Assembly (NCBI GenBank): GCA_023441125.1
Contig: JAEZQV010000393.1
Location: 1-24,423, forward strand
Origin: Bacillota bacterium
GTDB taxonomy: Bacteria; Bacillota_C; Negativicutes; Sporomusales; Sporomusaceae
Length of the DNA stretch: 24,423 nucleotides
Direction: 5' to 3'
The notes under the pieces were generated by a model. It was not told where the DNA came from and ran no database searches. It saw only the letters and a list, made by a program, of their open reading frames with translations. Shown here piece after piece: positions 7,725-15,171 of this stretch. Each line of letters starts with the position of its first letter. Within the stretch, counting starts at the first letter, position 1. Position numbers and translations under genes: made by a program.

Positions 7725-7758
7725 AATTTCTCCGGCAATCCTGGGAAAGGGGTAACAT

Positions 7759-8634
7759 ATGAGCAAGAAGATTAAACAAATTGCAATCTATGGCAAGGGT
7801 GGCATTGGTAAATCAACCACAACCTCCAACATCAGCGCAGCGTTATCAAAAATGGGGTATAAAGTGATGCAATTTGGCTGCGATCCTAAAGCCGATTCTA
7901 CCAATACACTGCGGGGCGGCACCTACATTCCTACCGTGCTCGACACCCTGCGCGAGAAAAACAAGGTGCAGGCGGACGATGTAATTTATAAAGGCTTTAA
8001 TGGCGTGTATTGCGTGGAGGCCGGCGGTCCGGCCCCGGGAGTCGGCTGCGCCGGACGGGGCATTATCACGGCTGTGCAGCTCTTGAAGCAATTAAAGGTC
8101 TATGAAGAACTGGACCTGGATGTTGTGATTTATGATGTATTAGGCGACGTTGTCTGCGGCGGTTTTGCCGTGCCGATCCGCGAAGGCATTGCCGAGCATG
8201 TTTTCACAGTATCTTCAGCTGATTTTATGGCTATCTATGCGGCCAACAACCTGTTCAAAGGCATCAAAAAATACTCCAATGCCGGGGGCGCGCTTTTAGG
8301 CGGGCTGATCGCCAATTCGATCAACGCCCCGTATTCCCGGGAGATTGTGGATGATTTTGTCACCAGAACCCAGACGCAGGTAGTCGAGTATATTCCGCGG
8401 TCGGTAACCGTAACTCAGGCCGAACTGCAGGGGAAAACGACAATTGAAGCATCACCCGCTTCGGCCCAGGCCAAAATATACAGCCAGTTGGCCAAAAAGG
8501 TTGTGGAAACTACGGAATCCAAAGTACCGTCGCCGCTGGAAACATCCGAACTGCGCGAATGGGCTTCCAAGTGGGCGGATCAGCTGCTGGCTATCGAAAC
8601 AGGTGAAGTTCGCAGCGTGGCCGCCGGTATCTAA
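7759..8634 (+). CDS. NifH-like iron protein (nitrogenase reductase family)
   Basis: The 291-residue product is a homodimeric-type [4Fe-4S] ATPase of the NifH/BchL/CfbC superfamily. It has the P-loop [11 protein letters not shown] (11-21), switch [10 protein letters not shown] (40-48), and the cluster cysteines Cys97 in GVGCAGRG and Cys133 in DVVCGGF. Arg100, the ADP-ribosylated arginine of nitrogenase NifH, is present. The C-terminal third diverges from Mo-nitrogenase NifH, and no nifDK genes adjoin, so it more likely belongs to a divergent (group IV-like) branch than to a nitrogenase. Such proteins deliver electrons at low potential to a NifDK-like partner or act in cofactor maturation. It starts at ATG 7759 after GGGAAAGGGG. 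It is probably co-transcribed with the NifB-like gene 31 bp downstream. Confidence 0.88.
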   Translation: MSKKIKQIAIYGKGGIGKSTTTSNISAALSKMGYKVMQFGCDPKADSTNTLRGGTYIPTVLDTLREKNKVQADDVIYKGFNGVYCVEAGGPAPGVGCAGRGIITAVQLLKQLKVYEELDLDVVIYDVLGDVVCGGFAVPIREGIAEHVFTVSSADFMAIYAANNLFKGIKKYSNAGGALLGGLIANSINAPYSREIVDDFVTRTQTQVVEYIPRSVTVTQAELQGKTTIEASPASAQAKIYSQLAKKVVETTESKVPSPLETSELREWASKWADQLLAIETGEVRSVAAGI

Positions 8635-8665
8635 GCCGGATTTTTACGAAAGAGAGGTGAACAAT

Positions 8666-9952
8666 ATGGAGGGCGTATGCTCCGGCTCCCAATGTTTTGA
8701 CCTGCAGGAAAAAACCGGCAGGCACCCCTGCTATTCCGCTGATGCGCAGCATAAATACGCGCGGCTGCATTTACCGGTGGCGCCCCGCTGCAATATTCAG
8801 TGCAATTATTGCAACCGGAAGTTCGATTGTGTGAATGAGAGCCGTCCGGGCGTTACCAGCGAAGTATTGACACCTGAGCTGGCTAAAGCTAAGTTTATGT
8901 GGGTCAAAGAAAAAATCGACAACTTAAGTGTAGTGGGCATTGCCGGGCCGGGGGATGCCCTAGCCGACTGGCCGCTGACTAAAGAAACCTTTGAAACCAT
9001 CAAGGCGGCCGATCCCGGCGTCACTTTCTGCTTGTCGACCAATGGCCTGCTGTTGCCTGACTATGCGCCGGACATTGTGGCGTTAGGTATCCGTCATGTC
9101 ACGGTAACTGTAAATACGCTGGAGGCGGATATCGGGGCCAAAATTTATAAATTTGTTACCTACCGGGGCCAAACCTATGTAGGCGCAGCCGCAGCCAAAC
9201 TATTGCTGGCCAACCAACTGGCCGGGATCGAATATCTGGTACAACACGGCGTGCTGGTAAAAATCAATATTGTTATGATTAAAGGCATCAATGACAGCCA
9301 TATTCCCGCGGTCGTTAAAAAGGTAAAAGAACTGGGAGTATTTGTAACCAATATCATGCCGCTTATCCCCGCGCCCGGCAGCGCTTTTGAACAGCGGCCC
9401 CAGACCAGCATGAAAGAACTGCAGGCCCTGCGGGATATTTGTCAGCTTGATATCCGGCAAATGCGCCACTGCCAGCAATGCCGGGCAGATGCCATCGGCC
9501 TCTTGCATGAAGACCGGTCGCAGGAATTCCGCATGTGCAATCGTATAGCCGATAACCCGGTAAAAAATCTGGCACCCCAACGTTACCGGATTGCCGTGAC
9601 TTCCAAATATGGCAAACTGGTCGATCAGCATTTTGGCCATGCCAGCGAATTTCTCATTTATCAGGGTGACGGCCAGGAATTCAAATTGCTTGAGACCCGG
9701 CCGGTGGAACAATATTGTGCCGGCATGGCCGATTGTGATGAAGAAGCAGACCGCAAGCGGGATACCATCCTGGAGACCTTAAAGGATTGTGATGCAATCC
9801 TGACCATGCGCATCGGCTATCACGCCAAAGAGCGTTTCCGCAAGAGCGGAATTTATATTGAAGAATACTGCGATACAGTGGAAAATGGCCTGCGCTATAT
9901 CGCCGGCCAAATTGCCGGTTTACCCCTCAAGGAGGCCAGCGGATATAAATAA
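8666..9952 (+). CDS. nifB: NifB: radical SAM cofactor-core synthase with C-terminal NifX-like domain
   Basis: The 428-residue product matches NifB, which joins two [4Fe-4S] units and inserts carbide to build the NifB-co precursor of nitrogenase-type cofactors. The radical SAM cysteines are Cys42, Cys46 and Cys49 in CNIQCNYCNRKFDC, followed by the NifB-specific NESRPGVTS. The GPGDAL motif and the CxxCRADA motif (HCQQCRADAIG) are also present. From about residue 310 a NifX/NafY-type domain begins (RYRIAVTSKYGKLVDQHFGH). I start it at ATG 8666, preceded by AGAGAGGTGA; an open frame running upstream overlaps the nifH-like gene and is not coding. No nifDK, nifEN or nifV genes follow, so the acceptor of its product is not visible here. 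Confidence 0.9.
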   Translation: MEGVCSGSQCFDLQEKTGRHPCYSADAQHKYARLHLPVAPRCNIQCNYCNRKFDCVNESRPGVTSEVLTPELAKAKFMWVKEKIDNLSVVGIAGPGDALADWPLTKETFETIKAADPGVTFCLSTNGLLLPDYAPDIVALGIRHVTVTVNTLEADIGAKIYKFVTYRGQTYVGAAAAKLLLANQLAGIEYLVQHGVLVKINIVMIKGINDSHIPAVVKKVKELGVFVTNIMPLIPAPGSAFEQRPQTSMKELQALRDICQLDIRQMRHCQQCRADAIGLLHEDRSQEFRMCNRIADNPVKNLAPQRYRIAVTSKYGKLVDQHFGHASEFLIYQGDGQEFKLLETRPVEQYCAGMADCDEEADRKRDTILETLKDCDAILTMRIGYHAKERFRKSGIYIEEYCDTVENGLRYIAGQIAGLPLKEASGYK

Positions 9953-9958
9953 ATAAAT

Positions 9959-9993
9959 CCTGAGCGCGGCAGATTGCATCTGTCGCACTCAGG
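9959..9993 (+). other. Strong hairpin with ribosome-site-like 3' flank
   Basis: A 16-bp imperfect stem (arms 9959-9974 and 9978-9993, loop TGC) follows the nifB stop by six bases. It lacks a U-run, and its 3' arm ends inside AGGAGGTGA. It could stabilise the mRNA 3' end or mask a ribosome site, but no convincing downstream start exists. Confidence 0.5.
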
Positions 9994-10035
9994 AGGTGAG
10001 CTTCGGCGGACAAAATTTAATTAGCAATGAACACC

Positions 10036-10088
10036 TGGCTGGCTAAAAGCTGGAGGCTGTTTTCCTGCAATAGGAACACAGCCTTTTT
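10036..10088 (+). promoter_or_regulatory. Leader attenuator, copy 5 (before the structured RNA and porin)
   Basis: CTGGCTGGCT, AAA, AGCTGGAGGC. The small hairpin GGCT (10041-10044) with AGCT (10048-10051) has the same shifted register as copy 2. The terminator stem AGGCTGTTTTCCT (10054-10066) pairs with 10072-10084 with one mismatch, then TTTTTAT. Confidence 0.68.
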
Positions 10089-10105
10089 ATTATATACACA
10101 GTAAA

Positions 10106-10264
10106 AGGAAGTCGCCCGCCCCGACCAAGAGTTGAGCGACTCCCCACCCGGCATCCTCGCGGAGGAGGTCTACCTTGCTATAAGTATAGCACTGTTTAAC
10201 CTCCGCTTGCAAGGTATGCATGAAGGAGGTTTTCGTATGTGCATTCATTGCGGGTAACTCTTAG
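10106..10264 (+). ncRNA. Structured RNA with two pseudoknots (possibly raiA class)
   Basis: Five complementary pairs are visible. (1) AGTCGC 10110-10115 with GCGACT 10136-10141. (2) The loop of that hairpin, AAGAGTT 10127-10133, with AACTCTT 10256-10262. (3) ACCCG 10146-10150 with CGGGT 10251-10255, stacking directly on pair 2. (4) TACCTTGC 10171-10178 with GCAAGGTA 10209-10216, enclosing GCTAT/ATAGC. (5) AACCTCC 10198-10204, inside helix 4, with GGAGGTT 10225-10231 outside it. Pairs 1/2 and 4/5 are pseudoknotted. From memory, size and sequence resemble the raiA RNA motif of Firmicutes, which I could not check. It lies between attenuator copy 5 and the porin gene, so it could be a free RNA or a long 5' leader. 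Confidence 0.7.
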
Positions 10265-10314
10265 TAATTGATCTTGATTTGTTTGATTTATTTGATTTTA
10301 GGAGGAGAAAAGCA

Positions 10315-11697
10315 ATGAAAAAAAGTATTTTGCGCGGTATCATTACCGCTCTGTTGGTGGTAAACACTGTCAGTACGGCTACGGCTGCCGAGTTTGCCGA
10401 TGTATCTGCCCAGCACTGGGCTTACAGCGCTGTCAGTGAATTACGCAAGGCCGGCCTGATTGATGGTTTTGGCGACGGTACCTATCGTGGCAACAAGGAA
10501 CTTACACGATACGAATTTGCCGTTGTAACTGCGCGGGCCCTGGAAAACTACAGCAAAGCCAACAGTCAGCAAAAAGCGCTGCTGGATAAGCTCTCGGCCG
10601 AATTTGCCGCCGAACTGAATAATATTGGCGTCCGCCTGAATAAACTGGAGAAAAACCAGCCTAATCTGAAGCTTACCGGTAACGTTGAATTCCGTTATAC
10701 TTCACAGGATAATAATGGCGATGTCGCCTCCGCGGTGGGGGGCGCCTACCGTCTCCGCTTAAATGGCGAGGCGAAAGTCGATGATAATACCAAGTTTGGT
10801 TTTCGGGCAACTTCCGGTATAACCAAAGCAGGCACAAAATATAAATACAGCAGTGCTACCTTTACCAGTGTCGGCTCTACCTGGGCCGCTGATGACAACA
10901 AAAATACCGTAACGCTGGACCGGGTGTTTCTGACCAGTAAAGTTGGCGCCGTAAAAGCCACCGTTGGCGCCCAGGAACTGAAACTGGGCACTACGGCCTT
11001 TATTGTGGATAATGGGGCTTACAGTTTCGATGGCGTGAAATTTGAGACGCAAACCGGCAAGGTTAATTTTGTGGCCAACTGGGGGCGGCAGCAAAAAAAT
11101 GGGGCGGTGGCCGCCGGCTACAAAATAGGCTCCAGCGGTACCATTGTTCCTACGGCCGCCATTCCTGCCACCACCCTTGATGTCGCATCCCTGGAGGCTT
11201 CCGTGAAAAATGGCAAGCTTGCCTATGGTGCCGGGTATGCCACCTTAAAAGATAACGGCGCCGCTGATAAAACTCTGGCTGAGTATCTGTATGGCAATGT
11301 CAATTATCTATTTAATTCCAACCTTTCCCTTGGCGGCGAGTATGTACAAAACCAGGAATTTGCGAGTGACAAAAATGCCTGGGTAGTAGTAGCCACTGTT
11401 GGCGACCAGGCTATTGTCAAAAAGGGCCAGAATAACCTGGTTATAAAATATTACAATGTAGATAAAAACTCTATTAGCCGGCTGACTTCCTATAATCTGC
11501 AGAATAAGGCTGGTGCCAGCGTTACCGAGGCATTTGATGTAAGGAATCAAAAGGGTCTCAATATTGCCTATAACTATGGATTCAGCCCCAATTTGTCGGC
11601 TTATGTGGCTTACCAGAAAATTACCGATAAAGAGGCTACTGCGGCGGATGACCGTGGCTACAATTTCTACCGTACAGCCCTGGTAGCCAAGTTCTAA
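10315..11697 (+). CDS. SLH-domain outer-membrane porin (OmpM-like)
   Basis: The 460-residue exported protein has a signal peptide (residues 1-25, ending TATAA) and one S-layer homology domain (about 26-75, FADVSAQHWAYSAVSELRKA). A coiled-coil stretch follows (about 80-115, QKALLDKLSAEFAAELNNIG). From there to the end are alternating-residue beta strands of a barrel, finishing in YRTALVAKF with a terminal Phe typical of outer-membrane beta-barrels. This plan is that of OmpM-type proteins of Negativicutes, where the SLH domain grips modified peptidoglycan and the barrel sits in the outer membrane. It is the best evidence that the host is diderm. ATG 10315 follows AGGAGGAGAAAAGCA; an upstream in-frame start would lie in the RNA leader. 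Confidence 0.92.
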   Translation: MKKSILRGIITALLVVNTVSTATAAEFADVSAQHWAYSAVSELRKAGLIDGFGDGTYRGNKELTRYEFAVVTARALENYSKANSQQKALLDKLSAEFAAELNNIGVRLNKLEKNQPNLKLTGNVEFRYTSQDNNGDVASAVGGAYRLRLNGEAKVDDNTKFGFRATSGITKAGTKYKYSSATFTSVGSTWAADDNKNTVTLDRVFLTSKVGAVKATVGAQELKLGTTAFIVDNGAYSFDGVKFETQTGKVNFVANWGRQQKNGAVAAGYKIGSSGTIVPTAAIPATTLDVASLEASVKNGKLAYGAGYATLKDNGAADKTLAEYLYGNVNYLFNSNLSLGGEYVQNQEFASDKNAWVVVATVGDQAIVKKGQNNLVIKYYNVDKNSISRLTSYNLQNKAGASVTEAFDVRNQKGLNIAYNYGFSPNLSAYVAYQKITDKEATAADDRGYNFYRTALVAKF

Positions 11698-11750
11698 GCA
11701 GGAGGTTGCCGGGCTGGCGTCCTAAAATTAAATAGGCGATAAAAAGCCTC

Positions 11751-11778
11751 TTGACAAATACTCCCTGGGCAGTATAAT
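11751..11778 (+). promoter_or_regulatory. Promoter of the cysK unit
   Basis: A perfect TTGACA (11751-11756) and a perfect TATAAT (11773-11778) with a 16-bp spacer. The spacer contains ACTCCCTGGGCAG, shared in part with the promoter at 3031. Confidence 0.85.
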
Positions 11779-11810
11779 AATAGATATTACATATACATCT
11801 AGCTATTGGC

Positions 11811-11866
11811 TGATCAGAAGGACTGAAGGCTAAGGTATTATCCGTGAGGATGAACCTTGGCCTTTT
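11811..11866 (+). promoter_or_regulatory. Leader attenuator, copy 6 (first of two before cysK)
   Basis: TGATCAG, AAGGA, CTGAAGGC. Small hairpin TCAG (11814-11817) and CTGA (11823-11826). Terminator base AAGGCTAAGG (11826-11835) pairs with CCTTGGCCTT (11855-11864), with inner stem ATCC/GGAT, then TTCGTTTTT. It lies about 35 bp after the -10. Confidence 0.85.
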
Positions 11867-11970
11867 CGTTTTTGGGGGGACAGTTAACTCTAAGTATCGC
11901 TTGCAGCACTTGTCATGGTTCGATGCGGGCTGGCCTAGCGCCGCCAATAAAGTAAAATAAGGAATTTGAC
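11867..11970 (+). other. Leader segment between tandem attenuators; nothing recognised
   Basis: About 100 bp separate copies 6 and 7. I see no gene, no clear promoter and no ribosome site with a plausible start. It is part of a 390-bp non-coding stretch before cysK that is otherwise taken up by a promoter and two attenuators. Confidence 0.4.
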
Positions 11971-12032
11971 TGATCAGTAAAACAAGCTGAAGGCAAAGAT
12001 ATTCTAACTAAGGAATCTATCTTTGCCTTTTT
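11971..12032 (+). promoter_or_regulatory. Leader attenuator, copy 7 (second before cysK)
   Basis: TGATCAG, a 9-base loop and CTGAAGGC. Small hairpin TCAG (11974-11977) and CTGA (11987-11990). Terminator AAGGCAAAGAT (11990-12000) pairs with ATCTTTGCCTT (12019-12029), then TTT. Confidence 0.83.
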
Positions 12033-12088
12033 GCTATAGCAATTTTATTTTGTTTCCAGGAAAGCTCAGGAAAGGGAGATGGGTTATC

Positions 12089-13018
12089 GTGTCCAAAATT
12101 GCCAGTAGTATCACCGCTTTAATTGGCGGTACGCCATTGCTCCGGCTGAACAAACTGGCCGCAGGCGCTCCGGCTGAAGTCGTAGCCAAACTGGAGTCGT
12201 TTAATCCCGGCGGCAGTATTAAAGACCGTATCGGTTTCAGTATGATCAAAGATGCTGAAGAGCAAGGACTCATTAATGAAAATACGGTAATTATTGAACC
12301 TACCAGCGGCAACACCGGCATCGCCCTGGCCTTTATTGCAGCGGCTAAGGGCTATCGCCTGATACTGACTATGCCGGAGACTATGAGTGTGGAACGGCGC
12401 ACTCTGTTAAAAGCTTATGGCGCGGAATTAGTGCTGACGCCAGGGGCGGCAGGCATGAAGGGGGCGGTGCTAAAAGCCGAGGAGCTGGCGGCTGTAACGC
12501 CTAACGCTTTTATTCCGCAGCAATTTAACAACCCGGCTAATCCGGCTATTCACCGGGCCATTACCGCTGAAGAAATATGGCAGGACACTGATGGCAAAGT
12601 CGATATTATTGTCGGCGGCGTCGGCACAGGCGGTACCGTTACCGGGGTGGGCGAAGTGCTTAAAGCCCGCAATCCGCAGGTAAAAGTAATCGCCGTGGAG
12701 CCTTTTGACTCACCGGTTCTTTCCGGCGGCCAGCCGGGTCCGCACAAGATCCAGGGCATCGGCGCCGGTTTTGTTCCCAATGTGCTGAATCTGGACATCG
12801 TGGATGAGATTTTTAAAGTTAAGAATGAAGAAGCGCTTATCACTGCCCGGCGACTGGCGAAAGAAGAAGGGGTGCTAGCCGGTATTTCCTCGGGTGCAGC
12901 CGCGTTTGCCGCGCTTGAGATTGCCAAACGTCCGGAGAATCAGGGCAAACAGATTGTAGTGATTTTGCCGGATACCGGCGAGCGGTATCTCAGTACGGTC
13001 CTGTTTGCGGAAAACTAA
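12089..13018 (+). CDS. cysK: Cysteine synthase (O-acetylserine sulfhydrylase)
   Basis: The 309-residue PLP enzyme of fold-type II makes cysteine from O-acetylserine and sulfide. The Schiff-base lysine is Lys45 in [11 protein letters not shown], the substrate loop is EPTSGNTG (70-77), the phosphate-binding Gly loop is [11 protein letters not shown], and the C-terminal SGAA and [11 protein letters not shown] motifs are complete. Length equals that of typical CysK. The start is GTG 12089, with AAAGGGAG about ten bases upstream; the open frame further upstream runs through the attenuator and is not coding. It stands behind two tandem attenuators and is 60 bp ahead of an ABC ATPase gene, probably co-transcribed. 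Confidence 0.93.
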   Translation: MSKIASSITALIGGTPLLRLNKLAAGAPAEVVAKLESFNPGGSIKDRIGFSMIKDAEEQGLINENTVIIEPTSGNTGIALAFIAAAKGYRLILTMPETMSVERRTLLKAYGAELVLTPGAAGMKGAVLKAEELAAVTPNAFIPQQFNNPANPAIHRAITAEEIWQDTDGKVDIIVGGVGTGGTVTGVGEVLKARNPQVKVIAVEPFDSPVLSGGQPGPHKIQGIGAGFVPNVLNLDIVDEIFKVKNEEALITARRLAKEEGVLAGISSGAAAFAALEIAKRPENQGKQIVVILPDTGERYLSTVLFAEN

Positions 13019-13078
13019 TCCGTGCTACCCACTGGCGATAGTCTTTAGCAAATACCAATTTTAAAAGGAGGAGCAACT

Positions 13079-13960
13079 ATGTCGAGCAGTCAAGGGCTGG
13101 CAACGGCAGTTGATAAAGACGCCAAAATCATTGCCCGTAATATTCGGCGCGTCTATCAGATAAAGCGGCAGCCAAACGAGGAGGCTACTGAATTTGAAGC
13201 CATAAAGCATCTGGATCTTACCGTTAAGCAAGGAGAATTCCTGGCTATTGTCGGACCAAGCGGCTGCGGTAAGTCAACCTTTCTGGATATGATTGCCGGC
13301 TTGGCTCAACCCAGCTCCGGCGAAATTTTCATGGATGGCAAACTCATTACCGGGCCGGCCTTGGACAGAGGGATTGTCATGCAGGGCTACGCGCTGTTTC
13401 CCTGGCGAACGGTAAGAAAAAACGTAGAGTTTGGACTGGAAATAAAAAAAGTCCCGCAAAAAGACCGTAAGGCAATCAGCCAGCAATACATAGAACTGGT
13501 TGGTTTGAAAAATTTTGAAGACCGTTATCCGCATGAACTGTCAGGCGGGATGAAACAGCGGGTGGCCATCGCCCGGGCCCTGGCTTACGATCCGGAAGTG
13601 CTGCTGATGGATGAACCGTTTGCAGCCGTCGATGCCCAGACCAGGGAAGTCCTGCAGGAAGAGTTGCTGCGTATTTGGGAGAAGACCAAAAAGACCATTG
13701 TGTTTGTAACCCATGGCATCGATGAAGCGGTATTTCTGGCAGACAGGGTGGCCGTCATGACGGCGCATCCGGGAACGATTAAAGAAATTGTTACGATCAA
13801 TCTGCCCAGACCGCGTGACGGCATTCGTTCGTCGGCTGACTTTGGCTGGGTTAGGCATAAAATCTGGGAATTGCTGCAAAACGAGCATTTTTCAGCCGGC
13901 AAGAAAAAATCGCCTGATCAGAATGTGGCTGACGCCATATCTTCCTCTGCCGCTCTTTAA
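13079..13960 (+). CDS. ABC transporter ATPase, SsuB/TauB/NrtD type (unpaired)
   Basis: The 293-residue ATPase belongs to the nitrate/sulfonate/taurine import family. Walker A is GPSGCGKST (59-67), the Q-loop is [13 protein letters not shown] (100-112, with the family-specific FPW), the signature is LSGGMKQR (154-161), Walker B is VLLMDEPF (174-181), and the H-loop is FVTHGIDEA. The first 20 residues and last 30 residues are extra to the core. ATG 13079 follows AAAAGGAGGAGCAACT. Its place behind cysK suggests an organic or inorganic sulfur source, but this is inference. No permease or binding-protein gene is adjacent on either side, so its membrane partner must be encoded elsewhere. Confidence 0.88.
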   Translation: MSSSQGLATAVDKDAKIIARNIRRVYQIKRQPNEEATEFEAIKHLDLTVKQGEFLAIVGPSGCGKSTFLDMIAGLAQPSSGEIFMDGKLITGPALDRGIVMQGYALFPWRTVRKNVEFGLEIKKVPQKDRKAISQQYIELVGLKNFEDRYPHELSGGMKQRVAIARALAYDPEVLLMDEPFAAVDAQTREVLQEELLRIWEKTKKTIVFVTHGIDEAVFLADRVAVMTAHPGTIKEIVTINLPRPRDGIRSSADFGWVRHKIWELLQNEHFSAGKKKSPDQNVADAISSSAAL

Positions 13961-14001
13961 GGCAACCCCCTGATAGGAGCATAGTTTCATAATGACATTA
14001 G

Positions 14002-14058
14002 CTGATCAGACATACTGAAGGCTAAGGGGCTTATTTGCTATGAGTCCCTTAGCCTTTG
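14002..14058 (+). promoter_or_regulatory. Leader attenuator, copy 8 (before the YezD-like/radical SAM unit)
   Basis: CTGATCAG, ACATA, CTGAAGGC. Small hairpin TCAG (14006-14009) and CTGA (14015-14018). An 11-bp perfect terminator base pairs AAGGCTAAGGG (14018-14028) with CCCTTAGCCTT (14046-14056). The final T-run is weak (TTGG). No clear promoter is seen upstream, so it may be entered from cysK and the ATPase gene. Confidence 0.82.
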
Positions 14059-14128
14059 GTATTTATTTTTTACATTGCATCTTGTTGGCTGCTGATATAA
14101 TTTAACAAATGATTCGGAGGTGTGATGT

Positions 14129-14482
14129 GTGGAAAAGGTAAGCCCTAAAAAACTCTTGTCGGCACAGATCATAGAGCTGATCCGCTTCTCTCTCGATACT
14201 ATGCAGTACGGCTATCTGGTTTTGACAGTGCAAGACGGCTGCGTAATAAAAATGGAAAGAACGGAAAAATTTATTTTTTCCTCTAAAAACAAAGCAGGCT
14301 ATGTAGTACGGGATGTTCCGCCGGGACAGCATTCTTTCCAGTCTAAAGTGCTGGCTCAGTTGCAGGGGCTGATGTACGGCCAGTTGATTATCCGGATCGA
14401 AGATGGTAAAGTGGAGCAGATAGAAAAAACGGAAAAACGCCGGATTAATGAATATGAGGGTATCCTGGGGGATGGCATTTAG
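14129..14482 (+). CDS. YezD-family (DUF2292) protein with two repeats
   Basis: The 117-residue protein contains two copies of the YezD motif. The first is at about residues 29-48 (YGYLVLTVQDG, then MERTEK) and the second at about 83-102 (YGQLIIRIEDG, then IEKTEK). Usual YezD proteins have one copy in about 55-60 residues. The function of the family is unknown; from memory its genes often lie near sulfur assimilation genes, and here cysK is just upstream. The start is GTG 14129 with CGGAGG eight bases upstream; an ATG four bases earlier is out of frame. It shares the C-terminal GDGI with its paralogue at 23006. The radical SAM gene follows after 32 bp in the same operon. Confidence 0.8.
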   Translation: MEKVSPKKLLSAQIIELIRFSLDTMQYGYLVLTVQDGCVIKMERTEKFIFSSKNKAGYVVRDVPPGQHSFQSKVLAQLQGLMYGQLIIRIEDGKVEQIEKTEKRRINEYEGILGDGI

Positions 14483-14514
14483 GGGTCCGCCGACTAAAGG
14501 GAGAAGGAGATACT

Positions 14515-15114
14515 ATGACGATCACATACGAGTTAGGCAATGCATTATATATAAATATTACCAATCGTTGTAGCAATCGATGTTCTTTCTGTGTGAGGAA
14601 TAACCCCCAGGGGGTTGCAGAAGGCATTCATCTGTGGCTGGAACGGGAGCCTGCCGTGGAGGAAGTGCTTGCTGATGTCCGCAACCATGATGTGCATAAG
14701 TATCAAGAGTTTGTTTTCTGCGGATATGGAGAGCCTATGATGCGTGCCTGGGACGTTATTGAAATAGGGAAAAGGCTAAAAGCTGAATTTGGCAAGCCTG
14801 TTCGTATCAATACCAACGGACAGGCCAACCTGATTTGCGGGCAGGATATTACACCGCAGCTGGCCGGCGTGGCCGATGCGGTTTCTATAAGCATGAATGC
14901 CAAGAGCAGTACAGAATACCAGCGGCTGTGCCTGTCGGATTATGGTGAAGAAGCTTATGCGGCCCTGCTGGATTTCGCAGTGAAGTGCAAACGGCATGTA
15001 CCGGAAGTGGTGCTGTCGGTAGTCGATGTTATGCCGCCTGAAGATATCGAATCTTGCCGGGCAATTGCCCGGCAACTGGGAGTTGCTTTCCGGGTACGGC
15101 AATTTCATTCATAA
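14515..15114 (+). CDS. TatD-linked radical SAM protein
   Basis: The 199-residue protein has the radical SAM cysteines Cys19, Cys23 and Cys26 in CSNRCSFCVRN. It also has the features I associate with the TatD-linked radical SAM family (TIGR04038): ITNRCSNRCSFCVRN, then LWLEREP, FVFCGYGEP (66-74) and RINTNGQ. The reaction is unknown. The short length is normal for this family, which lacks a C-terminal cluster domain. No tatD gene is visible here. ATG 14515 follows AGAAGGAGATACT. It forms an operon with the preceding YezD-like gene and ends before a hairpin terminator. Confidence 0.83.
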   Translation: MTITYELGNALYINITNRCSNRCSFCVRNNPQGVAEGIHLWLEREPAVEEVLADVRNHDVHKYQEFVFCGYGEPMMRAWDVIEIGKRLKAEFGKPVRINTNGQANLICGQDITPQLAGVADAVSISMNAKSSTEYQRLCLSDYGEEAYAALLDFAVKCKRHVPEVVLSVVDVMPPEDIESCRAIARQLGVAFRVRQFHS

Positions 15115-15141
15115 CCGGGTTCGGATAAATGAGCCTAAATG

Positions 15142-15171
15142 CCGCTAAGACGATGAGTTTTAGTGGTTTTT
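15142..15171 (+). terminator. Intrinsic terminator after the radical SAM gene
   Basis: CCGCTAA (15142-15148) pairs with TTAGTGG (15160-15166), followed by TTTTT. Confidence 0.75.

Noticed and set aside
8444..8665. N-terminal extension of the NifB frame overlapping the nifH-like gene.
   Set aside because: It lies in another frame of a well-defined gene, lacks NifB similarity, and a good ribosome site marks ATG 8666.
10237..10257. Six-codon reading frame MCIHCG with an ideal AAGGAGG ribosome site seven bases upstream, a possible leader peptide.
   Set aside because: The same bases are needed for the RNA pairings GGAGGTT/AACCTCC and CGGGTAACTCTT/ACCCG plus AAGAGTT, which explain their conservation-like look better. 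Two Cys codons remain curious, so it is not fully excluded.
11915..11938. Seven-residue frame MVRCGLA between the two cysK attenuators.
   Set aside because: No ribosome site at a usable distance; the length is expected by chance.
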